Source: Synechococcus elongatus PCC 11801
Lineage (GTDB): Bacteria > Cyanobacteriota > Cyanobacteriia > Synechococcales > Synechococcaceae
Length of the DNA: 64,000 nt
Assembly (NCBI RefSeq): GCF_003846445.2
Contig: NZ_CP030139.2
Location: 248,001 to 312,000 of the forward strand
Direction: 5' to 3'
Position 1 is the stretch's first letter. The number at the start of each line of letters is the position of its first letter. A model generated the notes under the pieces. It saw only the letters and a program-made list of their open reading frames with translations, had not been told where the DNA came from and ran no database searches. Below are positions 15,776-25,700 of this stretch, piece by piece. Made by a program: the position numbers and the translations under genes.

Positions 15776-18700
15776 ATGGCGAATGCATCCTTGAATCTCT
15801 CTGCTCTCAATGGCAGTAATGGCTTCCGCATTAACGGCATTAATGAATTTGACTTCTCTGGCCGTTCTGTTAGTAATGCAGGGGATGTGAACGGGGATGG
15901 CATTGATGACCTCATCATCGGGGCTTTTGGTGCCGATAACTTTACTGGTCAGAGCTATGTGGTCTTTGGCTCTCGCAATAGCTTTGGTAGCAACCTAAAT
16001 CTCTCAGCTCTTAATGGCATTAATGGTTTCCGTATTGATGGCATTAATGCATTTGACTACTCTGGCTGGTCTGTGAGTAGTGCTGGAGATATCAATGGGG
16101 ATGGCATTGATGACCTTATTATCGGAACTAATCGCGCCGGCCTTAACGGTAACGCTGGTGCTGGTCAAAGCTATGTGATTTTTGGTAAGGATGTAGCGCG
16201 GCAGGGAAGCTTTGATCCCGTTTTAGCACTGTCGAGCTTGAATGGTAGCAATGGTTTTCGTATCAATGGCAACGGCATTGATCCCTCTTATTCTTCTGGA
16301 TTTTCTGTGAGTAATGCCGGGGACATCAATGGAGATGGCATTGATGACCTCATCATTGGAGATCCATTTCCCAGCAACAACACTGGTCAGAGCTATGTGA
16401 TTTTTGGCAAGAAGGGGGCAACTCGAGCTGACATCAATCTCGTGACTTTTGCTCCCGAGGATGGCTTCCGCATTAATAGTTCTCTCGCTAATAGCTTCTT
16501 CAGCTTCTCCGTCAGTAATGCAGGGGATGTGAACGGGGATGGCATTGATGACCTCATTATTGGGGCTTATCGTGATCTCGTTGATGACAGACCTGAATCT
16601 GGTCAGAGCTATGTGATTTTTGGCAAGAAGGAGTCTCGGGCTGATATCAATCTTGCCACCCTCAATGCTAGCGATGGCTTCCGCATCACTGGCATGAAAT
16701 CAGGGGATCGTTCTGGCTTTTCTGTCAGTAATACAGGGGATGTGAACGGGGATGGTATTGATGACCTCATCATTGGGGCTCCGTTTGCCAGCCCTGATGG
16801 CAAGTTATATTCCGGTCAGAGCTATGTGGTGTATGGAAAGCTAGGGGCAACTCGAGCTGACATCGATCTCTTAACTTTCGCTCCCGATGATGGTTTCCGC
16901 ATCAATGGAATAAAATCAGATGACCGCTCCGGCCGTTCTGTCAGTAATGCAGGGGATGTGAACGGGGATGGCATTGATGACCTGATCATCGGGGCTCCGT
17001 TTGCTGACCCAAACGGCGACTCTTCTGGTCAGAGCTATGTGATTTTTGGCAAATTAGGGGCGACGCGGGCTGACATCAATCTGGCTACCCTTGATGGCAG
17101 CGATGGCTTCCGCATCAATGGCATTAGTGATATTAACTACTCCGGCTTCTCTGTCAGTAGTGCTGGGGATGTTAATGGGGATGGCGTTGATGACCTCATT
17201 ATTGGGGCTTATGCTGCCAACAACACTGCTGGCCAGAGCTACGTAGTCTTTGGCAATGCCGCACCCGTTCTTGACCTCGATGGTGCTGCGACGCCATCAC
17301 AGAACTTCAGCACTGTCTTCACCGGCACATCAGTCTCGGTCGTGGGTTCAGGACTCACCATCAAAGACCTCAACTCTCCAACGCTGGCTGCGGCGACGGT
17401 GACCTTGGTCAACCGGCCGGATGGAACAGCAGAATCGCTGAGTGCAATCACCACCGGCACCTCGATCACTGCGAGCTATGACAGCAATACCGGCGTGCTG
17501 TTGCTCTCGGGTATTGCTTCTGTGGCGGACTATCAGCAAGTCCTGCGCACTGTCACCTACAGCAATAGCTCGAGTGCCGCAGACCTAGATTTAAGCCGCC
17601 GCCGGATTGAGTTCGTGCTCGATGATGGCTCTGACTTTGCCAACACCAGTGCCGTTGTCACGACAACCGTGACGGTCCTCAAGCTCCCCTTGGCTAGCAA
17701 AACGAGCGTTAGTCTCTCCGCTCTCGATGGCATCAATGGCTTCCGCGTCAATGGCATTGTCGCTTCTGACTTCTCCGGCTATTCCGTAAGCGGTGCGGGG
17801 GATGTGAATGGAGATGGCATCGATGACCTGATCATTGGGGCTTTTGGTGCCGATCCCAACGGCATTGATAGAGCCGGTCAGAGCTATGTAGTCTTTGGCA
17901 AGAAAGGGGGCTTTAGTGCTGACATCGATCTAGACTCTCTCACTTCCAGCGATGGCTTCCGCATCAATGGCATTGCGGCAGGTGATGAGTCCGGCCGTTC
18001 AGTGAGTAATGCGGGGGATGTGAATGGCGATGGACTCGATGACCTGATCATTGGGGCTCTTGGCGCTAACCCCAATGGCAACACTAATAATTCTGGCCAG
18101 AGCTATGTAGTCTTTGGCAAGAAAGGGGCGACGCGGGCTGATATTAATCTCTCTACCCTCGCCCCTAGCGATGGTTTTCGTATCAACGGCATTGCGGCAT
18201 ATGACCAATCCGGTATTGCGGTAAGCAATGCGGGGGATGTGAATGGCGATGGCATTGATGACCTGATCATTGGAGCGAATCGTGCTGACCCCAATGGCGA
18301 TATTGATGCTGGTCAGAGCTATGTGGTGTACGGGAAGGAAGGAGCGACGCGGGCTGACATCGATCTCTCCTCTTTCGCCCCTAGCGATGGCTTCCGCATC
18401 AATGGCATTAATGCAGATGACCGCTCCGGCTTTTCAGTGAGCAATGCGGGGGATGTGAATGGCGATGGACTCGATGACCTCATCATTGGGGCTCAATTTG
18501 CCGACCCTAATATGAACTTGAGTTCCGGTCAGAGCTATGTAGTCTTTGGCAAAAAAGGGGCGACGCGGGCTGATATCGATCTCTCCACTTTCGCGCCCAG
18601 CGATGGCTTCCGCATCAATGGCATTGCGGCATTTGATAACTTCGGCCGTTCAGTGAGCAGTGCGGGGGATGTGAACGGCGATGGACTCGATGACCTGATC

Positions 18701-20350
18701 ATTGGGGCCTCATATGCTGACCCCAATGGCATTAATGGTTCTGGTCAGAGCTATGTAGTCTTTGGCAAGAAAGGGGCGACGCGGGCTGATATTAATCTCT
18801 CCACCCTTGCCCCTAGTGATGGCTTCCGCATCAATGGCATTGCGGCAAATGACCTCTCCGGTTTTTCGGTGAGTAATGCGGGGGATGTCAATGGCGATGG
18901 CATCGATGACCTGATCATTGGAGCCATTGGTGCCAATCCCAATGGCATTAATGGTTCTGGTCAGAGCTATGTAGTCTTTGGCAAGAAAGGGGCGACGCGG
19001 GCTGATATTAATCTCTCCACCCTTGCCCCTGGTGATGGCTTTGCCATCAACGGCATTGCGGCAAATGACCTCTCCGGCCGTTCTGTGAGCGGTGCGGGGG
19101 ATGTCAATGGCGATAGCATCGATGACCTGATCATTGGAGCGAATGGTGCCGACCCTAATGGCAGTCAGTCCGGCCAGAGCTATGTGGTCTTTGGTAATGC
19201 CGCACCCATTCTTGACCTCGATGGCTCTGCCACGCTATCCCAGGACTTTGGTGCGGTCTTCACTGGCACACCCGTCTTGGTGGTAGGAGCAGACCTCACT
19301 ATTGAAGACCTCAATTCTCCGACCCTGGCTGCAGCGACCGTGACCTTGGTCAATCGACCCGATGGCACGGCAGAGTCGCTGAGTGCCATCACCGATGGCA
19401 CCTCCATCTCTGCTCGCTACGACAGTAATACCGGTGTGCTGTTGCTCTCAGGGCTGGCTTCCGTGGCGGACTATGAACAAGTCCTGCGCACCGTCACCTA
19501 CACCAATAGCTCGAATCTGGATCGCAGTGCCCGCACGATTGAGTTCGTGCTTGATGATGGCTCTGACTTCGCCAACACCAGTGCACTGGTCTCCACAACG
19601 CTGAGCTTCAATCGCGCACCCACGGATCTGGCGCTGAGCAATACCGCGATCACTGAGAACGCGGTCGTGGGCGACGGTATTAAAGTTGCCGATATCACCA
19701 TCACTGACCCTGACACCACGGGCAATAACAACGTCCTGTCCCTCGCAGGAGATGATGCTGCTTCCTTCGAAATCCGCGGAACTGAACTCTTCTTTGTCGG
19801 CTCCAGTCCTGATTTCGAAACCAAGCCCAGTTACGCCATCACCATCACGAGTACTGATGGCAGCTTGGTCTATAGCGAACCCTTCACCATCAATGTCACG
19901 AACCTAAATGAAATCACTGGATCGCAACGATCGAACTTCCTCGTTGGATCGAAGGGCAATGACTTTATCACAGGACTCGGAGGCAATGACTTCCTGTTTG
20001 GGGGGGGTGGAAATGACATCTTGATAGGCGGTTCTGGTCAAGACTTCCTGTCTGGTGGTGCTGGCAATGACCGCTTCGTCTACACCGCTGTTTCTGACGC
20101 TCGAGACTTGATCGTCGACTTCAATGTCAAGCAAGACAGTCTGGATTTGAGTGTGCTGTTGGATAGTCTGGGGTACAAAGGCTCTAATCCCCTCGCCGAT
20201 CAAGTCCTGCGCTTCAGTACTCAACTGTTCTTAGGAACCACGGTATCTGTCAATGCGGGTCTGGGTGGAGTGCCGGACTTTGTCCCACTGGTGACCTTGT
20301 TGGGGGTCTCCTCCTCTGACTTGCTCTTGGGTGACAACATCTTGATTTGA
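15776..20350 (+). CDS. FG-GAP double-propeller protein with cadherin-like and RTX calcium-binding C-terminus
   Basis: 1,524 residues from the ATG at 15776 (a GTG lies 6 nt upstream). It contains 14 FG-GAP repeats, each with SVSNAGDVNGDGIDDLIIGA-like calcium loops and QSYVVFGK. They fall in two blocks of seven (about residues 1-495 and 640-1143), each followed by a near-identical ~140-residue domain starting APVLDLDG or APILDLDG. Then comes a cadherin-like domain (about 1280-1380, NRAPTDLALSNTAITENAV). Last is an RTX tail (GGNDFLFGGGGNDILIGG, GGAGNDRFVY), the signal class for type I secretion. Seven FG-GAP repeats make one complete integrin-alpha-like propeller, so two propellers are inferred. 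It is probably an extracellular or surface adhesin. No secretion genes are adjacent. I see no HIP1 site in the gene. Confidence 0.88.
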   Translation: MANASLNLSALNGSNGFRINGINEFDFSGRSVSNAGDVNGDGIDDLIIGAFGADNFTGQSYVVFGSRNSFGSNLNLSALNGINGFRIDGINAFDYSGWSVSSAGDINGDGIDDLIIGTNRAGLNGNAGAGQSYVIFGKDVARQGSFDPVLALSSLNGSNGFRINGNGIDPSYSSGFSVSNAGDINGDGIDDLIIGDPFPSNNTGQSYVIFGKKGATRADINLVTFAPEDGFRINSSLANSFFSFSVSNAGDVNGDGIDDLIIGAYRDLVDDRPESGQSYVIFGKKESRADINLATLNASDGFRITGMKSGDRSGFSVSNTGDVNGDGIDDLIIGAPFASPDGKLYSGQSYVVYGKLGATRADIDLLTFAPDDGFRINGIKSDDRSGRSVSNAGDVNGDGIDDLIIGAPFADPNGDSSGQSYVIFGKLGATRADINLATLDGSDGFRINGISDINYSGFSVSSAGDVNGDGVDDLIIGAYAANNTAGQSYVVFGNAAPVLDLDGAATPSQNFSTVFTGTSVSVVGSGLTIKDLNSPTLAAATVTLVNRPDGTAESLSAITTGTSITASYDSNTGVLLLSGIASVADYQQVLRTVTYSNSSSAADLDLSRRRIEFVLDDGSDFANTSAVVTTTVTVLKLPLASKTSVSLSALDGINGFRVNGIVASDFSGYSVSGAGDVNGDGIDDLIIGAFGADPNGIDRAGQSYVVFGKKGGFSADIDLDSLTSSDGFRINGIAAGDESGRSVSNAGDVNGDGLDDLIIGALGANPNGNTNNSGQSYVVFGKKGATRADINLSTLAPSDGFRINGIAAYDQSGIAVSNAGDVNGDGIDDLIIGANRADPNGDIDAGQSYVVYGKEGATRADIDLSSFAPSDGFRINGINADDRSGFSVSNAGDVNGDGLDDLIIGAQFADPNMNLSSGQSYVVFGKKGATRADIDLSTFAPSDGFRINGIAAFDNFGRSVSSAGDVNGDGLDDLIIGASYADPNGINGSGQSYVVFGKKGATRADINLSTLAPSDGFRINGIAANDLSGFSVSNAGDVNGDGIDDLIIGAIGANPNGINGSGQSYVVFGKKGATRADINLSTLAPGDGFAINGIAANDLSGRSVSGAGDVNGDSIDDLIIGANGADPNGSQSGQSYVVFGNAAPILDLDGSATLSQDFGAVFTGTPVLVVGADLTIEDLNSPTLAAATVTLVNRPDGTAESLSAITDGTSISARYDSNTGVLLLSGLASVADYEQVLRTVTYTNSSNLDRSARTIEFVLDDGSDFANTSALVSTTLSFNRAPTDLALSNTAITENAVVGDGIKVADITITDPDTTGNNNVLSLAGDDAASFEIRGTELFFVGSSPDFETKPSYAITITSTDGSLVYSEPFTINVTNLNEITGSQRSNFLVGSKGNDFITGLGGNDFLFGGGGNDILIGGSGQDFLSGGAGNDRFVYTAVSDARDLIVDFNVKQDSLDLSVLLDSLGYKGSNPLADQVLRFSTQLFLGTTVSVNAGLGGVPDFVPLVTLLGVSSSDLLLGDNILI

Positions 20351-20435
20351 TCTAACGGCGGCGATCAGGTTCTTCTCCTGCGGTCGAGGTGATGTTAGCT
20401 GCCGCTGCTGAACTGGTATCCGGCAGAATCAGGGG

Positions 20436-21827
20436 ATGCAACCTGTTCTGACGATTGATGGACCGACTAGCCTTGACCTTGATGATGGGGTCTGGGCAGA
20501 ACCGGAGGGCGATCGCATTCGACTGACCATCGCGATCGCGGGAGTCGCTACAGCTTTGCCGCATCTCGGGATTGAGGAATGTGTGGCGCTGGCTCGGCTG
20601 CAGACGGTCTATCACGGCACTCAGATGACTCGCGCCATGCTCTCGCCAGAGCGAACCGAGGCTTTATCTCTGTTGCCTGCGGGTCCCCGTCCAGTGGTCT
20701 GTTTACAGGCGGCGATCTCGCGGCGGGGGGAGGTGCTGTCGTTTGAGTTTTCGGAAACCGTTGTGGAGTCGGCAGCGAAGCTCAGCTATGAGCAGGTCAA
20801 TCAGATCCTGGCTGGACAGGAAGATCATGGTCTGAAGGAAGTGCTGCGCTGTCTTGCGGTGGTGGCAACTCGCTTGGATAAGAACCGGCGTGGTCTCTGG
20901 GGGCGATCGCGGCAGGGGGAGTTTCGCGATGACCTGGGCTCTGTGGTTACGGGCAAGGCGGAGCAGTTGATTGCTTCCACGGCGATTCTCTACAACCAAC
21001 TGGTAGGAGAAGTGCTGAAGCAGGCAGGACTACCAGCGCTATTTCGGGTGCAAGACCCCCGACAGGATGAGGCGATCGCGCCACTTTTTGAGCAACATGA
21101 CGGCGATCCGGTGGTGCTGGCTCCCTTGATTAGTCACTGTCTACCGAGGGCACAGCATCGCGTTAAGGCTGGTCTTCACTGGGCGTTGCAGCTGCCTGCC
21201 TATGCGCGATCATCTAGTCCACTACGGCGCTATGAGGATTTGGTCAATCAGCGACAGTTGCTAGCGGTCTTGAATCAGTCGCCGTCTTTCTATCCGCCGG
21301 AGTTATTGCTGGGCGTTTGCGATCGCCTTCAGGATCGAGCGATAGCTGAGGTGGAGCGGCAGAAACAGAAGTCGGAGGAGAAGTGGCTGAGGGCGGCGTC
21401 TTCGGTCAAGCAATTGGAAACGGTGACTGAGGGGCAGTTTTCAGCGGTGTTGCGGCAAGTCTCGGTGATTGGTGCGATTCCGCCTAAGTTGGAGCAACAG
21501 CTACGGGAGCGATTGAAAAAGGGGAGTCTGACGCCCAAACATGCAGCCCAGATCCTCTCGGAGGAGTTTCCAGCCGATTTGAAGCAGGCGCTGATTGCCA
21601 AGCTCAGTCAGGGTGATCCGCTGCTGAATGGCTTGATGGTGCTCAATACCTTGGGGCAGTTGATTGGCACCGCTCCGCAGTTTGACTATGAACCAGCCAA
21701 TGGGCAGTGGTGCTGTCGCTTGGTCTGGCAGGAGCAATCCGTTGAGGCGATCGCTTCCTCGAAAGTTAGGGTGCGAGAATTGGCTGCGCTGATGGTACTT
21801 AAGGGAATTAGTTTGGTTGAGTGGTAA
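20436..21827 (+). CDS. RNB-domain exoribonuclease (RNase II/R family) with dsRNA-binding-like tail
   Basis: 463 residues. The protein begins directly with the RNB catalytic motif: TIDGPTSLDLDDGVW places Asp8, Asp14, Asp16 and Asp17 with the same spacing as the metal-binding aspartates of RNase II. The domain continues through ISHCLPRAQHRVKAGLHWAL and AYARSSSPLRRYEDLVNQRQLLAVL, the conserved C-terminal RNB motif with its arginines. There are no N-terminal cold-shock domains and no standard S1 domain. The last ~95 residues (GQWCCRLVW to SSKVRVRELAALMVLKGI) look like a dsRNA-binding domain end (SKK..AK..AA...L pattern). It degrades RNA 3' to 5' in the cytoplasm. Fragments of its two ends occur at 1.4, 2.5, 7.6 and 14.2 kb; a related leader lies at 9.9 kb. 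Confidence 0.85.
   Translation: MQPVLTIDGPTSLDLDDGVWAEPEGDRIRLTIAIAGVATALPHLGIEECVALARLQTVYHGTQMTRAMLSPERTEALSLLPAGPRPVVCLQAAISRRGEVLSFEFSETVVESAAKLSYEQVNQILAGQEDHGLKEVLRCLAVVATRLDKNRRGLWGRSRQGEFRDDLGSVVTGKAEQLIASTAILYNQLVGEVLKQAGLPALFRVQDPRQDEAIAPLFEQHDGDPVVLAPLISHCLPRAQHRVKAGLHWALQLPAYARSSSPLRRYEDLVNQRQLLAVLNQSPSFYPPELLLGVCDRLQDRAIAEVERQKQKSEEKWLRAASSVKQLETVTEGQFSAVLRQVSVIGAIPPKLEQQLRERLKKGSLTPKHAAQILSEEFPADLKQALIAKLSQGDPLLNGLMVLNTLGQLIGTAPQFDYEPANGQWCCRLVWQEQSVEAIASSKVRVRELAALMVLKGISLVEW
21667..21827 (+). repeat. R0: parent copy of the RNB-gene 3' tail repeat
   Basis: The coding end of the intact RNB gene that is duplicated at R1 (1370-1528) and, in shorter form, at R2 and R3. It encodes the dsRNA-binding-like tail. 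Confidence 0.75.
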
Positions 21828-22743
21828 AGCGATCGCGGCCTCAGAATTTTCGAGACAGACTGTATTGCAAGATCCGAGGCAGCACTATAGTATTGTGGGA
21901 TACATAGCTAATGTCTTGCTCACTGATGAAGCCTAAAACTATCCAGTTTTAACCTTCTAAATCATGTTTTTATTTAAACGAGCTTGCACAGTCGAAATTT
22001 GAGCGGAATTTCTCCCATCGTGCGATGAGTTCATCATCACCTCTAGGCGTAGTTGTAGAAAGTCACGACACGTATTGGACAAGAGTGATTGACAGAGCAA
22101 TTTAAGCAACTGCTCTAAATTTTGCGACTGAAGCCATAGGTAAGGCTGACGTTGCTTTTTCAGCCACTACTTTTACGGCTGCTAGACCTTTCTTTTTCTG
22201 GTCATTGCTGTGAAGTACTGACAGCTCGAGCTGCCAAACTCTTCCATATTATCTTTTCCTACCTCGCTACCACTTGGAGAGGAACAAGAGCTGAATCTAG
22301 AGGGGATCTCTCTGAAAGGCTGGACGTCCTAATGCCAGGGGAGAAGCTTCTCTGGTGATGGCTTGATCGTTAACTTTAATTCTAATTTTAAGCTCTTAAG
22401 CTGACAGCCATAATGAGGCGACAGCAGTCTTAGATGAGTGCGAAATCATCATTCCTCCCAAGCAGTCTGTCACTATATTTTTCATATTTTTAATTCCTTT
22501 TATCCCAGACTGGGACTGGGTTAAGGGCTTGGATAGCGTGAGGTTTAATCACTAGTTTCCAACTACTGGTTAAACATGATTGTTCCGGCAACTCATGTCT
22601 AAAGATGAAGGAATTTGAGAAATTTTTCCCGAAAACTTGGGTAAGGTAATTAAAGTGCCTCTGTCCATTTGGCCAGCCTTCCCAAGGATAGATTCTTGAT
22701 GGGGGGTAATTGTCGTGTCAACTATTAGCTAGGTAGTTTTGTG
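21828..22743. other. About 915-bp gene-free region between the RNB gene and the giant repeat protein
   Basis: Mostly AT-rich. On the minus strand 22150-21957 there is an open stretch reading WLKKQRQPYLWLQSQNLEQL then LKLLCQSLLSNTCRDFLQLR to a stop. It looks protein-like but has no ATG and has stops just upstream, so it is probably a gene remnant. The rest (22360-22740) has no recognisable gene and likely carries the long promoter/leader of the giant gene. A 68-residue plus-strand ORF (22152-22358) has no protein-like features. Confidence 0.45.
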
Positions 22744-25700
22744 ATGGGATTGTCTCCTTCCAACTCTGATTTAAACAACAACACTGGGATCTTGAGCACA
22801 GCAGTTTCGTTGTTTACCTATGAGGAGTTATCGAGCACCCAAGTAGAACTTCTGACGCCTCTCCAATTGTTGGTTCAAGAGCAACTATCAACTTGGTTTA
22901 ATCAAGAGGACTACTTAACACAGCTTGCAATTCCTTTTAGTGCGACAGCAGGAACCGAGAGCTGGATAGCTAATGCTGAGGTCTTGCGCCAGTCGATCTT
23001 GGATGGCAGCTATTCAATTCGTCTAGAGGTGCGATCGGGCGCAGATCTCAATGGGGCATTAGGGGCATATAGTGCCACGGATACCACAGGGCAACCTACA
23101 GTTTATTTGAATGGAGATTGGTTAGCTTCAGCCAGTGCTGCGCAGATTCAAGCAGTCTTGCTCGAAGAGATTGGCCATGACTTTGACAATCGACTTAACA
23201 ATGGAGTTGATAGCCTTGGTGACGAAGGCGAAATCTTCGCAAATCTTGTGCAGGGCAATGAATTTAATCTTGCTGCTTTGCAGCAGAGTGCTGATCAAGC
23301 GCAAATTAATCTTGATGGTCAAGCTATTTCTATTGAGCAATCAGCACCAACAATTGATGTTGGTGGCGTTTTTCTTAACTTCAATGGTCCTCAGTTGCAA
23401 AGTGGTACTGCTTTGCAAGCTGGCGCAGTCTATAAATATACAAATATTGCCACTGTCGGTGGAGTTCAGATTAACGCCTTGATCACAGTTGCCAGTATTA
23501 GCGCTGGTACAACACTAACAAATATTGATACAGACGCAGGTGTTAATTATACAGTTGGCTCGCAAACATTCAACGGTACAAATTTTTGGAGCCCAACAAT
23601 TACAACAACAGGAGCAGGCGGAAACGTTAGTTTCAGAGTTGAGTTTCAGAACAATGCCGACAATAGTCCTATTATCCTAACAAACCTATACAACAATTCT
23701 ATCGACTTAGATGGTAGTGAGTTTGTTGAATATGGAGGTTTTTCACAATACCAAGTATCCAATATCACAGGGCTTCCAAGGACTCGTACAGCAGGGACTA
23801 CTAGTACATCGAGCGGTACAAATACAAACTTAACAACTCCCACTGAAATAGCTGCTGCTGCCGGTACAGGGGGGCAAGTTCGGTTTGTTAATACACCTCA
23901 AACAACTTATTCAAATAGTGCTACAGGACTAATTCTTAATGATGAAGGAAGAGTCCAAACACTCTTCGATAGCGCTAGTTCTTTTACCATCACGTTAGGT
24001 ATTAATGGAGCAGCAACCAATAGACAGTTTGGCTCAGTCTTTGCATTTATTCCGTTTGCAAGTACTCCCACGACTGTCACTACACCCACTGTCAACTCCC
24101 AAATCACTAACGACACTACCCCAACAATTACGGGTACGGTTGGCAATACAGTGCTGGGTGGATCAGAGCCTTTTACTGTTGTTGTTAATGGTGTTACATA
24201 CGACAGAAATAATGCCAGCTTAACAATTAACGGACTGACTTGGAGCCTAACTATTCCCAATGGAAATGCTCTAGTCCAAAACACTTACAACGTTACTGTT
24301 ACTCGAAATAACGTCCTCGTCGATCAAACTGCCGGCGAATTAATCATTGATACCACTGCTCCGACTGTCACGATTACGGATGACGAGCCAGGAACAGGAA
24401 ATATTGCTGGCGGGGATATTGTCTATACCTTTACCTTCAACGAAGCCGTTACAGGGTTCACTGCTGATGACATCACAGTAGCCAATGGCACGAAAGGAAC
24501 ATTTACCGCTGTCAGCCCAACAGAATACACCCTTGTTGTTACTCCTGATGCTGGCTTTGAAGGCAACATCACAGTCGATGTAGCAGCTGGTGTTGCCATT
24601 GATGCTGCAGGTAATCCCAATACTGCCGCAACTCAATCAGTTCAGCCGGTTGATACCGATGTCCCTGTTCCCACGATTACGGTTGATGCGGTAACAGCGG
24701 ATAACGTGATTAATGCGGCTGAAGCCGGTGGCACTGTTGCGATTACGGGCACTGTTGGTGGTGAATTCAATACTGGTGATACCGTCACGTTGACCATCAA
24801 CGGCAAGACCTTCACGGGTAATGTCGATGCCAATGGTGACTTCAGTATCGATGTTCCTGGTAGTGATTTAGTTGATGACCCTGACCTGACCATTGCTGCC
24901 AGTGTTGCCACGACCGATGCAGCGGGTAATCCAGGCAGTGCTTCCGACAATCAAACCTATACCGTTGATGCCGATGTCCCTGTTGTAACGATTGACAGCA
25001 TTAGTGAGGATAGCGGTGCTGCGGGAGACTTTGTCACTAATGACAACACTCTCGTCTTCAACGGCACTACAGAAGCGAATAGCACCGTTGTCATCAGCTT
25101 GGATGGCGTCGAAATCGGCACTGTGACTGCTAATGGCGCTGGCGAGTGGACGTTAGATTACACCGGCACTCCCTTAGTCGATGGTGACTATCAACTAAGT
25201 GTGACGGCAACCAATCCCGCTGGGAATAGTGCCAGCGCGACGCAAGCTATCACTGTTGATACTGATGTCCCTGTTCCCACGATTACGGTTGATGCGGTAA
25301 CAGCGGATAACGTGATTAATGCGGCTGAAGCCGGTGGCACTGTTGCGATTACGGGCACTGTTGGTGGTGAATTCAATACTGGTGATACCGTCACGTTGAC
25401 CATCAACGGCAAGACCTTCACGGGTAATGTCGATGCCAATGGTGACTTCAGTATCGATGTTCCTGGTAGTGATTTAGTTGATGACCCTGACCTGACCATT
25501 GCTGCCAGTGTTGCCACGACCGATGCAGCGGGTAATCCAGGCAGTGCTTCCGACAATCAAACCTATACCGTTGATGCCGATGTCCCTGTTCCCACGATTA
25601 CGGTTGATGCGGTAACAGCGGATAACGTGATTAATGCGGCTGAAGCCGGTGGCACTGTTGCGATTACGGGCACTGTTGGCGGTGAATTCAATACTGGTGA

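Noticed and set aside
18103-19407. Short minus-strand ORFs repeating under the FG-GAP gene
   Set aside because: Mirror frames of the FG-GAP repeats.
22152-22358. 68-codon plus-strand ORF in the spacer before the giant gene
   Set aside because: Composition not protein-like and no start signal; overlaps the opposite-strand remnant region.
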